DNA of 64,000 bases from Helichrysum umbraculigerum (GCA_949592205.1 CATIUR010000003.1:154446759-154510758), one strand, 5' to 3'. Positions 10,895 to 20,842 are shown, numbered from the stretch's first letter. Numbers and translations: made by a program. The notes: generated from the sequence alone by a model not told the origin.

Positions 10895-11644
10895 GACATG
10901 CTACGAGCCTGCGTAGTTGATTTTGGTACAAACTGGGAAAGACACCTACCATTGTGTGAGTTTTCCTACAATAACAGTTATCACGCCAGCATTAAGGCTG
11001 CACCTTTTGAGGCACTGTACGGTCGAAAGTGCCGATCACCGATTTGTTGGACCGAAGTGGGAGTTAGTCAGCTCACTGGTCCTGAACTCATACACGAAAC
11101 CACCGAGAAAATTGTTGAAATCCAAAACCGACTCAAAGCCGCGCGTGATCGTCAGAAAAGTTATGCTGACGTGAGACGTAAACCACTCGAGTTCCAAGTT
11201 GGGGATCGAGTACTCTTGAAAGTATCGCCTTGGAAAGGCGTAATCCGGTTCGGTAAACGCGGGAAATTAAATCCCAGGTACATTGGGCCTTTTGAGATCC
11301 TCGAACGGATCGGCCCCGTGGCATATCGATTGCAGCTGCCATCCGAACTCAGCAGCGTGCACCATACATTTCACATTTCTAACTTAAAGAAATGTCTGTC
11401 TGACGAGACACTTATCATACCACTTGACGAAAATCGTATCGATAACAAACTTCACTTCGTTGAGGAACCCGTTGAAATTATGGACCGTGAGGTCAAACAA
11501 CTAAAACAAAGTCGTATTCCCAATGTCAAAGTTAGGTGGAATTCGCGGCGTGGTCCGGAATTCACTTGGGAACGGGAAGACCAAATGTGACTCAAGTACC
11601 CTCACTTATTCACTGATTCTACGTCGAACGCGACTTCGACTTAA
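10895..11644 (+). pseudogene. Gypsy-1 integrase C-terminus with chromodomain-like tail
   Basis: Same frame again. It includes the C-terminal integrase region with a GPF/Y-type segment (NPRYIGPFEIL near 11266) and ends in a segment resembling the divergent (CR-type) chromodomain of Del/Tekay elements (VKVRWNSRRGPEFTWERE). A TGA at 11588-11590 interrupts it; the frame then stays open to TAA 11642-11644, so the original C-terminus was about 18 residues longer. TGA is consistent with CpG deamination of CGA. Chromodomains of this group are thought to direct insertion into heterochromatin. Confidence 0.88.
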
Positions 11645-11666
11645 ATTTCGGGACGAAATTCTTTTA

Positions 11667-11678
11667 ACAGGGGGAGAA
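11667..11678 (+). other. Polypurine tract of Gypsy-1
   Basis: The run AACAGGGGGAGAA immediately precedes the TG of the 3' LTR and is the expected primer for plus-strand synthesis. The same tract, reverse complemented, sits at 32691-32706 in the gag-only element. Confidence 0.9.
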
Positions 11679-14167
11679 TGTAACACCCGCCAAATTAGGA
11701 CTAGTGATTAGTGCCTAATCTTCTGTTAATACATGTATTTAGTTCTGTGTTAGGCTAATATGTGTATCGAAATATATATTGTTGAATATATACGAATACG
11801 CGATTGGATTAAATCGTACACAATATAAATCGAATGTAATTCGGTTCAATAAATACGGACGTTAGTGAAACATTTTGTTCAATAACGCGATCATTTTCCA
11901 AGTATTATTTTGACAATATCTCAAGTGTGTATTACATCGTACAAATAAACGTCTACACGATTAAAATAGTTAACGCGCGAATTAAAAACAAAAATAAACA
12001 AATTTATATAAAGATTTGACAAAATAATTTAACTAAATTATTAAACAAAGATTCGTAAATTAATATGAATAATTAACGCATGAAATAAATATTTAACGCT
12101 TAAATGACGGAGAAAACGAACACCGCACGGAGCGCGGACACGGAGGCTGAAAAGGGAGGCATAAACCTCCACCTCCCTTCCCTTTTTCTCATTTCCCTAT
12201 TTCTTTCTCTTTCTTCCTCTCTTCTTTCTCTCTAAACACAAACCACCACCATCACCATTAAATCACAAAAACGCACCCCAAACGCCATCAAATCACCAAG
12301 CTCATTTGGAGAAAAAGAACCACCTCGACACGATCTACATTTCCATCTTTCCGAAATTTCATTTTGGCATTTTGTAAGTTTCCGACAAAACCCGAAACTC
12401 TCTGTTTTTACTCATTTTTACGTTTTTATGGTTTATATATGCTTAAAATGTCCAAAAATGGGTTGGGTAAAAGATTTGGACCAAACGGAAGCTTTTCGAC
12501 CGATTTTCCGGCCGCCAATTTCCCATCAGATCGCAACGTCGCAGAGACGCTGGGCTACCTGCGACGTAGACCACTACGTCGCAATACCCCTCACAACGTC
12601 ACATATAGCGACGTCATCCCTAACGTCGCCTTAATTGGCCGACGTCGCACATAGCGACATCGACCCTTACGTCGCAAGAACCACAATGTCGCATATAGCG
12701 ACGCCACTCACAACGTCGCACTGAATTGCGAATGTCGCACATAGCGACGCCACGATCAACGTCGCAGTTAGGACCTGCGACATCACACCCAACGTCGCAT
12801 AAAACAGAACCCCGAAAGCCCAGATTTTTACTAAGTGTCGGAACCAGAAATTTATCACTTGATTTTACTCCAAATTCAAATTTCGGATACGTTTTCACTA
12901 AAGGAAAGTAGTAGGAATAAAAAATTTTCAAGCTGACTTGGCAACTCGACCCCAACCAGGGGCTCTGCCCCTTGGACCCCGCTACCAGGGGCGATACCCC
13001 CGGACCCCCGTCACTTAGAGTTTGTAAATACATTTCACACCAAGTGTCGAACTTGAACAACTTCAAACCTTATTACGATACGACATTATAAACAAATTGA
13101 GACATATTTTTCAAGAGTAACACTTTGGAATCACTAATACAAACCGTCACCAACGGGCCAACCATGTTTTCCTAAGAACAAACGATAACGAACCAACATT
13201 GGACATAACGAGTTGTGTAGACAACTAGCCTAGATGGTCTTGCGGGACATCTACTTACTTAACTTTATATGTTTAGGCATTTAAAGGTTACGTGTTCGGA
13301 GAACCTACACACTACCCACTGTTTGCTACTGCTTACTACTCGACTCAGGTGAGTCTTACAGCCCCACTTTTACTGTTTTACATACGGGGTGAGATACATT
13401 GCTTACTTTTCTTGAACACAAGTACGAAACTACTCATTTTACTATACGGGATTGCATGAGTACTTACTTTTACAGAAGTCTCTCCATCATATATCGTTAG
13501 TTATGGACTTAAGCGCGAACACTAGTTAATGGATCCATTAGGGAAATGACCCTCCCCGCCCGGGGTAGTAGCGCTACCACGAACCGTACTGTATAAACGG
13601 GCGACTATTATTCGTTACTTATGCTTGCTCAGTTACGAGCATGTCACGGGAGCAAATTATTACTTACGGGTTAAGCTTCGATTATGAGCCTCATGGCAAC
13701 GGTATAACTTACTTACTTTACATTTGCTGGATTTGCAAATCCTTGATTTACGCCTGCGGGCACTACTGATGAAATCTTGTGTTCAAAACTGTTATTACTT
13801 ACAAACCTGTGAGATTCACCAACATTCGTGTTGACCTTTTAGCATGTATTCTCAGGTACCCAGACGGAGTAGGATTACTCCAGGATATAGCTAGAGTCGC
13901 ATGATTTCAACTAAATTGCATTAACGGAGATTCTCAGCATTATCTTTTGTACATCTTGATTATGTAATAGAATCTCCCGCTACACGTGTGGACTCTAGGG
14001 AACTACATTTTGTATACGAAAACATTGAGTTTTCAAACATTTATTTCATATGAAATCGTTTTACAACGTCTCATTTAGAGGTCGTTTGCTGTACATCTTG
14101 TGCTTTGTATATTGATTAGTAACACCCAAGTATGCTTCCGCAAATCATTAAATTTCGGGGTGTTACA
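11679..14167 (+). repeat. 3' LTR of Gypsy-1
   Basis: 2489 bp, collinear with the 5' LTR. It carries the motif array (12532-12800) and the GC-rich block (12938-13012). The TATA-like site reads GTATAAA near 13591 instead of TATATAAA. It is followed by the second GGATT. Confidence 0.95.
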
Positions 14168-14172
14168 GGATT

Positions 14173-14196
14173 AAGGTTTGAATTTGGATTATCCAT
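14173..14196 (-). pseudogene. First codons of Harbinger ORF1, cut off by Gypsy-1
   Basis: The minus-strand ATG at 14194-14196 starts an Asn/Pro-rich peptide that joins in frame, across the GGATT target site, to the N-terminal head of the ORF1 pseudogene at 3630. This gives the original start codon and places the retrotransposon inside roughly the tenth codon. Confidence 0.75.
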
Positions 14197-14389
14197 GGTA
14201 AAAAATGGAGATGATTTATTTGGGTTGGTGATTTTTTTGAGTTTATGTGAAAGAGTTTTTGGGTTTTGATTTGAGAAAATATGGTTAGTATATGTGCGTA
14301 TATATAGAGTTAGTTAGAAGTTGGAAAAAAAAATAAAAAAAAAGTTTTTTTTTTGCCAACCGTTGCCATCCAACGGCTATTAAACATTT

Positions 14390-14420
<31 letters not shown>

Positions 14421-14654
14421 TGATGTTACCGTTGGTTTATATATAAAAAAAAAGTTAATTTTTTGAATTTAAACCGAACGGGAAAAAGGAAAAAGAAATG
14501 AAAAAGGAAGTGGGCCCCATATTTTTCATCGTTCTCGTCCTGTTCTCGCTTAACGAACGCCGCCAGAACGCCTTGGCAGAACGCCCCACTACCGGCGTTC
14601 TGGGCGTTGTGCATGTCTAAAACGCCCAAAAATGTATGCGTTGCGGGTGGTCTC
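14197..14654 (-). promoter_or_regulatory. Upstream and right subterminal region of the Harbinger element
   Basis: Upstream of the ORF1 start on the minus strand. It holds a possible TATA-like stretch (tatatatag near 14298-14306), long T homopolymers (14340-14356, 14394-14419) and, near the terminus, repeated 'agaacgcc'/'ggcgttct' motifs. No other gene was found. Confidence 0.45.
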
Positions 14655-14779
14655 TTAGGAAAAAAATAACATTTGACTGACTACACTGTTTGGTAAAAAA
14701 TTTTTCTTCCACACAATTAGAGAAGACAATACGGAGTATAAAACACTGACTACTGAAAATTTAGAGGTTGATTTTTTTT

Positions 14780-15248
14780 CTTTATTCTAATTTTTGAGCA
14801 ACACAAAGTTGACTGATTATAACTCAAAGAAGACTTTTTGATATGCTATGGTCCCCGACTCCCTAGTTTAAAATTCATGCAGATTGTCAAAACAACCACG
14901 AATTTTTTTACCGAAGTAGTATATATTCGTAACAGTTTATCGTTTCTAGTTGGTTTTCGAAAACATTTTAAAAAATAGTAGAAACGTGTTTGCTAAACCC
15001 GGTTTCACATTTCGAATTATTTAAGAGTCGGGTTTGGCAAACCCTACTTTGACTTCCATCCGACATGTGACAGCGATCTGTGTACTTTTTTGCTGGAGAG
15101 AGAAAAGTGGAAGCGGGTTTGCCAAACCCGACTTCACTTTTCAAGAGAGAGAAGAAGAGTTTGTCAAACCCGACTTCACTTTTCAAGAAAGAGAAGAAGG
15201 GTTTGCCAAACCCGACTTAACTTTTTACATTGATTTTGAGAAGCCAGA
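14780..15248 (+). other. Remnant upstream region of a dead LecRLK
   Basis: The stretch at about 14797-14852 (tgagcaacacaaagttgact, ending tttttgatatgct) is closely similar to 40289-40346, just upstream of LecRLK1. This shows that the decayed copy brought its promoter-proximal DNA along. It includes the W-box core TTGAC. A short tandem repeat (15115-15226) has since come to lie between this promoter remnant and the kinase fragment. Confidence 0.6.
15115..15226 (+). repeat. Tandem repeat, period about 42 bp, with near-palindrome
   Basis: Two full units and one partial unit, each starting with 'ggtttgccaaacccgactt' and followed by 'cacttttcaagagagagaag'. The near-palindrome gggtttgccaaaccc also occurs in inverted form at about 15031 (gggtttggcaaaccc). 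The frame across it is open by chance. Confidence 0.75.
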
Positions 15249-15515
15249 AGCTTGGAGAGGGAGGTTTTGGAGGTGTTTATAAAGGTTACTTGAAAGATTT
15301 GAGCAAATATGTGGCTGTCAAAATTTTCGCCCATCGATGAGACAAGTCATTCAAGTATTAAATTCTCAAGCTTCCTTGCCTACACTCCCCTCGCAGATGC
15401 CGGTGGCATCTTACTTGACGCCTCCCATCTCTTCTATTGTCGAGATCCAATCATCAAGTACTTCAACGCAAACCATATCATATCATCAATAGCTTCTTGC
15501 TTACATGGTCTTTAA
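15249..15515 (+). pseudogene. L-type LecRLK pseudogene, internal kinase deletion
   Basis: Two separated parts of a kinase closely related to LecRLK1 are fused. The first encodes the glycine loop and ATP-binding lysine (LGEGGFGGVYKG, then KYVAVK). At about 15322-15326 it jumps directly to the end of the kinase (RPSMRQVIQVLNSQ) and the gene's C-terminal tail, ending at TAA 15513-15515. In LecRLK1 about 690 bp lie between these points, so the catalytic loop, DFG and most of the C-lobe are gone. The lectin domain is missing as well. The join changes frame. Downstream sequence at 16285-16470 matches DNA downstream of LecRLK1 (42880-43060). Confidence 0.85.
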
Positions 15516-15956
15516 ATATCTTTGTTGACAACCTTTCCTAATTCTCAAAAGTTGCTGCAACTTTTTGAAGGATATTTTTTTATTTTTTTGTTACTTACCT
15601 CTTAAATTTTGTAATTGATGGCGCATCGAACTGCCATAAAAAAAATAATATGTAAAATTGCTTATTTATAAGTGAACAGATGGCTTAATCATTATGGAAT
15701 ATAACCAAGATAAAAACTGCTGCAATGCGAGTAAACAATAGATACAAGTTCAACCCAACTTTTCAATGTAATTTAATTAATTTGTTCCTACCCCTGTATT
15801 CTGATCTTATAAATATATCATATCGTTACATACCTATGGATCAGTCATCAGTTAACTAGATATATAAATCAAACATAGATTTAAATATGCATATTATTTA
15901 AATATGCATATTAATTGGATTTTCGGTTGGAAACTAACTTATTTATATATTTGAAA
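15516..15956. other. Downstream DNA of the dead LecRLK
   Basis: No gene. The first 150 bases resemble the sequence after the stop of LecRLK1 (tttaaatat, cctttcc, gaaggata, and cttatttataagtgaac in inverse context), consistent with a duplicated 3' region. The rest is AT-rich without recognised features. Confidence 0.5.
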
Positions 15957-16249
15957 AGGGGTAAGTACCTGGAAATGCAACAAACTTGTGTCCGATATCT
16001 ATTGTGTGTACACAACTTACGTATGCTATTTTTAATGTATCAAACTTTCAAAAAAGGGTGTTTTAATGTAATTTGCTAACGTGTCAAACTCTCCGGATGC
16101 CACGTGTCACCATAAACGAGCGACACATCAGCAAGTTACATTAAAACATCATATTTTAAAAGTTTGATGCATTAAAAATAGCATACATAAGTTTGATACA
16201 CACAATAAATATCGAGTACAAGTTAATTGCATTTCCATGTACTAATCCC
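15957..16249. mobile_element. Foldback MITE with roughly 95-bp inverted arms
   Basis: The left arm starts 'ggggtaagtacctggaaatg' and the right arm, read inward, starts 'gggattagtacatggaaatg'. Both continue through 'atatctattgtgtgta' and 'tatgctatttttaatg'-like sequence, with about 15% mismatches, around a short central loop containing a G-box-like CACGTG. A related half-arm seems present at 18505-18570. No target duplication was clear. Confidence 0.75.
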
Positions 16250-16736
16250 ATTTGAAAAAGGCAGACTTACTGTTATATAACAAAAGAGTACCTCACAGGA
16301 ACAACAAAACGAGAACAACCAAAACTATCACAAGCAGTAATAGGCTAATAGCTAACAACACAAAGCAACAAAACTAGAAAGCAGAAACAAAAAGCTAAGC
16401 CCAAATGCCAATAAGACAGCTCTGGATCACACCCCAAAAGAAACGAAACATTAGCTGACACCTCCCATATCATTATCGGGCTTCTCTAATGTGAATTTGT
16501 CGGAGAAAAAGGCAACATCGACAACTTCATCTTCTTTATATGGTCGTTAATTAAATACCATTATCAGCCACATCCGATGTTACACTAGTGCAATAGTAGT
16601 TTTCATCACATATGTATTCTGAAAAGATGCACGGTAGTATCTTACTCTACATGTTTACATATACATCTTTTACGAAACCGTACTTAATAGATATATGTCC
16701 TATTTAAATAAATCCATCTCCAATCTCCAAATAAGA
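16250..16736. other. Intergenic DNA with a block shared with the LecRLK1 downstream region
   Basis: About 16285-16470 is similar to 42880-43060 (aacaacaaaactagaaagca, cccaaatgccaataa, cacacccaaaagaaacgaaac). This marks the end of the duplicated LecRLK segment. The remaining sequence has no recognisable gene. Confidence 0.55.
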
Positions 16737-16745
16737 ATAATAATA

Positions 16746-17199
16746 GGGAAATTAACAAAAATGCAATTTTTTCCGTCCGTATTTTTCGTTTTGCCACTTC
16801 CAAAAAAAACTTGCCGATTTGCCCTACCCGTCCGCAGGTCGCATCATGCGACCTGCGACCCGTGCTGTGCGACCATGCGACCAGAAAATGAACGACTAAA
16901 AGACATAAGAGCTAGGGGTTTTAGCCGCAAACGAATGAGAGCGAGGGTTGAGCCGGGCGCAGGTCGCAGGACTCGGTCGCAGGTCGCAGCATAAGACTTG
17001 CGTCCGGACTTTTTGATCGGCTACGGGTTGGTTAAGAGTGTCTTTTACTCGGACATTTTTCTGGTCGCATGGTCGCACAGCACGGGTCGCAAGTCGCATA
17101 ATGCGACCTGCGGACGGGTAGGGCAAATCGGCAAGTTTTTTCTGGAAGAGGCAAAACGAAAAATACGGACGGAAAAAATGGCATTTTTGTTAATTTCCC
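16746..17199. mobile_element. Mutator-like foldback MITE with 9-bp TSD
   Basis: 454 bp with long, nearly perfect inverted arms of about 140 bp each (16746-16882 and 17059-17199), starting GGGAAATTAACAAAAATGC. An exact 9-bp duplication ATAATAATA flanks it (16737-16745 and 17200-17208). Nine-base duplications and long arms point to a MULE-type element. The arms contain further short palindromes such as ggtcgcatcatgcgacc, which would give a cruciform or hairpin when single-stranded. There is no coding capacity. Confidence 0.85.
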
Positions 17200-17225
17200 A
17201 TAATAATAATTACAATAATATTATA

Positions 17226-18073
17226 GGGTAGGGTTCAAATGAGAATAGGAATTTATATGAGAATGAGGGAACCAATGATATCAAGCCATGTGTACAAAGA
17301 GAATGTTCCACATGTACAAAACCCATTTACCCCCAACATCAATTATCTCACAAACGACAAATCGAAAAATTATGAAAATTGCACCATTAAATTCGTCGTT
17401 TTCTCCTCTTCGATTTGCCGTCCCTCAAGACATACTTTTGAAAAGTTTTTTTTATTTTTCATTTTTTTGGTGGGTTTCACATTTACTAACACATGTGTTA
17501 AAGTGTTGCGTTTAGGGTTTGGGGTTTTAAAAAAAGGGTAGGTGGAGGATACCCTCTGGATCCCGGATCCGTAGATCCGCAGTGTCTCCCCGAAACCCCA
17601 AACCTCAAACCCTAAACCCTAACCCCTAAACCCCAAACCCTAAACCCTAAACGCTTTACAAAACGCTAAACCCTAAATCTTTCTAAACCCTAAACCTTGA
17701 ACCCCTTCTAAACCCTAAACCCTTATAAACCCTAAACCATAAACCCTACTAAACCCTAAACCTAACCCTAAACCATAACCTTAACCACAAAATAAATGTA
17801 CAACTAATCACTAACACATGTGTTACTAATTTGTGAAACCCACCAAAAAATGAGAAAAAAAAAAGCTGTCAAAAGTATGCCTTGAGGGACGGCAAATCGA
17901 AGAGGAGAAAACGCTGAATTTTATGGTGCAATTTTCATGATTTTTCGACTTACCGTTTGTGAGATATTTAATTTTTAAAAATGTGGAGGAGAGAGAATAA
18001 AGTGACACATGGCAGAAATCTGTTGGTTCCCTCATTTTCACTCAAAATTGGTGTACTCATTTGAACCTTACTC
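17226..18073. mobile_element. Mutator-like foldback element with telomere-like core, copy 1
   Basis: 848 bp bounded by an exact 10-bp duplication TAATATTATA (17216-17225 and 18074-18083). Ends are GGGTAGGGTTCAAATGAG and (inward) GAGTAAGGTTCAAATGAG. Arms of about 280 bp are inverted copies of each other and share blocks such as 'gaggagaaaacg' and 'ggtgcaattttcatga'. The centre (about 17510-17790) is a degenerate AAACCCT array. Two more elements of this family are at 51252-51915 and 52064-52429. It has no transposase and must be mobilised in trans. Confidence 0.88.
17580..17785. repeat. Interstitial telomere-like (AAACCCT)n array
   Basis: Degenerate plant telomere-type repeats (aaaccctaaaccct with insertions such as aaacgcttt). 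It is bounded on both sides by transposon arms, so it belongs to the foldback element and does not mark a chromosome end. Confidence 0.85.
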
Positions 18074-18083
18074 TAATATTATA

Positions 18084-18224
18084 ATTATTATTTCCCTCTC
18101 CAAATGAAGCTACTGATCGAGTACATGTTCAAATCGAACCTTTATTTCTCGAAGTAAAAAATCTCGACATATCTACTTAAGAAAAGTTACAATAACAATA
18201 AAATATTAGTGCATCAGAATGTAT
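18084..18224. other. Short AT-rich spacer
   Basis: No features were seen between the foldback element and the next MITE. Confidence 0.5.
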
Positions 18225-18233
18225 AAAATTATG

Positions 18234-18490
18234 GGTAAGGTTCAGAGGAGAAGACCTTATATGAGGAAAAGGAGGAGAAGGCTTATTAGACTGCATTTTA
18301 GAACAAAAATGTAAGAGTTAAAATGCAGTGATGTTAAATGCAGTGATTTTTGATATGTATAAAATGCAGTGGAGTGATGTTAAAATGCAGTAACTTTCGT
18401 AAATTACAATATTTTAGCCTTAAAATGCAGTAAAAATAGGTCTTCTCCTCCTTCTCCTCAAATGAGGTCTTCCCCTCGGATCCTCTGTCT
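18234..18490. mobile_element. Inverted-repeat MITE with 'aaatgcagt' repeats
   Basis: 257 bp. The left end 'ggtaaggttcagaggagaag' pairs with the right end (inward) 'gacagaggatccgagggga', followed in both by 'aagacct' and 'aggaggagaag'. Flanking nonamers aaaattatg and agaattata agree at seven of nine positions, consistent with an old 9-bp target duplication. The interior has five copies of 'aaatgcagt'. Confidence 0.7.
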
Positions 18491-18499
18491 AGAATTATA

Positions 18500-19016
18500 G
18501 CACGATATTTATTGTGTGTATCTAACTTTATTTTGATATATTTTGTGTATTTAAGTTTCAATAACGTGTACGTATGTATTCAAATGGGATGGAAACCAAG
18601 GTATACTAGATGTAGAAAAATATGACTAGGTAGTCTCGAAACTGACGTAGAAATATCTAAAGAAGAGACTATGATAAAGTCCAAATAATAAAAATTAATT
18701 CATAACTTATTATTCATCTTGCCATATATTATTCTGACTTTATATTTCGTTCAAAGAATAATTTCAGTAAGTTTGGAACGAATTCCAATATTGATATACG
18801 TCGACATATGAGGACTTTGAGGCCACTGCCACGGGGACCACTTATTTAACGTGTATATTGGAGTTTGGAGATTAGAGTGTTTGAACTATATTAATTATTA
18901 TTATTAATATAATTATAATATTATTACAAAATCAATGTACAGATCGATCGATATGATATGATATGATATGATTTTCAGTTTTGTATATAAACAAAAAAAA
19001 AAGATTTGACTAACCA

Positions 19017-19018
<2 letters not shown>
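18500..19018. other. AT-rich intergenic DNA with a (gatat)n microsatellite
   Basis: No gene. A short pentanucleotide repeat (gatat, about four copies) is at 18951-18972. The stretch ends at a long TA tract. Confidence 0.55.

Positions 19019-19086
<68 letters not shown>
19019..19086. repeat. (AT)34 microsatellite
   Basis: An uninterrupted AT dinucleotide tract of 68 bp, followed directly by a transposon-like terminus (gatccggttcaattgagaac). Confidence 0.97.
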
Positions 19087-19089
<3 letters not shown>

Positions 19090-19200
19090 CCGGTTCAATT
19101 GAGAACCAAAAAAATTGCGAGAACCGTGAGAACCACTAGATTACATGTTTGTTCACATGTAATTAACTTGATTCACATGTGAACATTGATATATGTTTAA
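19087..19200. mobile_element. Single terminus of a TA-flanked element
   Basis: The sequence next to the TA tract (gatccggttcaattgagaac, then repeated 'gagaacc') has the look of a terminal repeat, and the 'ttcacatgt' motif appears three times. No matching opposite end was found in the following several kilobases, so this is a truncated or one-ended remnant. Confidence 0.4.
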
Positions 19201-19560
19201 GCTCCAAGCAAAAGAATTAGAACAAAATAAGAACAAAGAAGATTTTAAATACCAAAGCTCCAATCTTATTAATAAAAATATTAAAAGACGGATACACTAA
19301 ATTTGTATCGGGGTTGTAAACAACCTTGGAGCTAAAATAATAACTCTCTAATCTTGTTAAGGAATTAAAAAGACGGATACACTTAATTTGTATCGGGGTT
19401 GTGCACAACCTTAGAGAGCTAACAAAACTATTTTACGCGTATACATGGGGAACGATCTCAAATTATGAGATCGTGGTGTGCCTGAAAATACAGTAAGCAA
19501 AACACACACTTTCTAAATGTCTATGGGTCTTTTTATTTATAGAGCCCCACTAGACTTACA
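19201..19560 (-). promoter_or_regulatory. LTR-like promoter and structured leader (minus strand)
   Basis: Read on the minus strand, a clean TATA box (CTATAAATA, 19534-19542) is followed by a perfect 9-bp stem, 5-nt loop hairpin (19452-19474). Then come two repeats of about 80 bp (19341-19420 and 19253-19333). Each repeat is bounded by its own complementary arms: CTCTCTAA with TTAGAGAG in one, GCTCCAA with TTGGAGC in the other. The interior 'gacggatacact' to 'gtatcggggttgt' is conserved. This resembles the promoter and R/U5 leader of an LTR or a structured transcript leader. The parent element is not identified. Confidence 0.45.
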
Positions 19561-19796
19561 TTGGAAACACAATTTCTTTAAAGTCAAACCTAGCACATGT
19601 CTCCATACTTTTAAGGACAAGGAAATCTATTTATAAATATAGATTTGTCCTTTACAAGATTTTCTAATAAATATATGGAAACAAATCTATCCAAGTGGTC
19701 TGAGACTTTAAAGCATGGTTTAAAGCATGGTGTGCAGTTACTGTATGTATACACTATTACAGATTAGGTAACTGACAGACCCACTTGACATCATTA
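19561..19796. other. Spacer before the Copia element
   Basis: No gene or repeat recognised. It may belong to the same unidentified LTR-like unit as 19201-19560. Confidence 0.4.
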
Positions 19797-19801
19797 TCTT
19801 G

Positions 19802-20840
19802 TGTTGAGTCACTGGTCGCTGACCATGATGAAGTCACTGGTCGCTGACTAACTCAACTGTTCACTACTCGATGAAGAAATGGATTGTATTGAAGCTGCTG
19901 TTGCTAAAGATAGGTTTCGCTGATCGTCATTCATTCTGTTCGATATGCTGAGGAAGATTTAAGGCTCAACTTGGTGTGTCGCTGATCAACGTCAGCGAGA
20001 GCCTTACTTCTTCAAATCAATAAAGGCAATAGTCACTGCCAGAATAACAGCTAGTCACTGAAGATCTTTAGTTCAATTCATTCTACAAGAGCATGTTAGC
20101 TCGTAGTGAGTGAGGAGGATTGCTGCATCTTCAGGGACTATTCAATAAAGCCTCTCAATCATCAAGTACTAAAAAGTACTGTACTTATCTATACATCAGC
20201 AAGAGTGTTCCAGTTCGAAGTATGTCCGAAAGATTACGTGGCAGCAAGTGATTGGTTTTAAGGTAACGAGATATTTGCGGTAACAGAATTGGGACCCGCA
20301 GAATGTCGGTTCATCAGAGTTCAAACCAATCAAGCAGCGACACGTGTCCTTCCAAGATCCTATTTTGTAGGCGATATTTTAGGAACTCTTGTAGTATAAA
20401 TAGTTCCGTGTTTTGTACTGTTGAGGCTAGTCGTTCAATTCGTGTTAATCACTTGTGTGTCAGTGAGTAGTTTGTCTAAGCACGATTTAGCGATTCATAG
20501 AGTGAACAGTCAGCGTGTTTGTCCACTGCTGTTCATCTCGATTGTAATAGTTTAGCTAAGTGTTTGAATTGGATTAACTTTGGTTAATCCATTCCGCATT
20601 CAACACTTGTGAATTTTATGATCAATACAATTCACCATTTCAGCTACTATTACATTGTTCTTTGATATTGTCATATATGTTATCTGATATACTCTGTTTC
20701 TGTTATAACGATTAGGAACTTTCAATTAACTTAGTTAAAATCAGAAAAAGTGTTTAATTGTATTCAACCCCCCCTTCTACAATTAAACTTTACACTTTGC
20801 GATTCCAAATCACTAATCAATAGTGATCACGGGACTCTCA
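19802..20840 (+). repeat. 5' LTR of the Copia element
   Basis: Starts TGTTGAGTCACTGG and ends GGGACTCTCA. It has a TATA box (TATAAATAG) at 20395-20403 and a 17-bp direct repeat 'gtcactggtcgctgac' near its start (two copies within 45 bp). A CACGTG motif lies about 55 bp upstream of the TATA box. Confidence 0.95.
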
Positions 20841-20842
20841 AT

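Larger units (their letters stand above)
3631..14167 (+). mobile_element. Ty3/Gypsy LTR retrotransposon (Gypsy-1, Del/Tekay-like)
   Basis: A complete element bounded by a 5-bp target duplication GGATT (3626-3630 and 14168-14172). LTRs are 3631-6118 and 11679-14167, with TGTAAYACCC starts and GTGTTACA ends. The primer site and polypurine tract are in place and the domain order is gag, PR, RT, RNase H, INT (Gypsy order). A chromodomain-like C-terminus and two zinc knuckles suggest the Del/Tekay chromovirus lineage. Roughly 35 differences between the LTRs (about 1.4%, counted by eye) indicate a recent insertion. The gag-pol frame is broken in five places, so the copy is not autonomous. Confidence 0.95.
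2044..14654 (-). mobile_element. PIF/Harbinger-like element carrying ORF1 only, split by Gypsy-1
   Basis: The left end is GACCATCCGCAG and the right end, read inward, is GAGACCACCCGCAACG. Both have subterminal 'agaacgcc' motifs on the inner side, several copies at each end, which is usual for Harbinger transposase-binding regions. Removing the 10.5-kb Gypsy insertion and one target copy leaves about 2.07 kb containing a single minus-strand gene, the Myb/NAM-like ORF1, and no DDE transposase. The flanking bases are TAA on the left and TTA on the right, so the target duplication is imperfect. Confidence 0.75.

Noticed and set aside
15115..15226. Possible CRISPR-like repeat array
   Set aside because: Units are directly adjacent without unique spacers, and the context is a plant nuclear genome.
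15309..15515. 68-codon frame across the LecRLK pseudogene
   Set aside because: It reads the kinase C-terminal tail in the wrong frame after the deletion junction; the homology is in another frame.
17580..17785. Chromosome end or subtelomere suggested by AAACCCT repeats
   Set aside because: All four arrays are short, degenerate and enclosed by transposon arms with target duplications, so they are transposon cargo.
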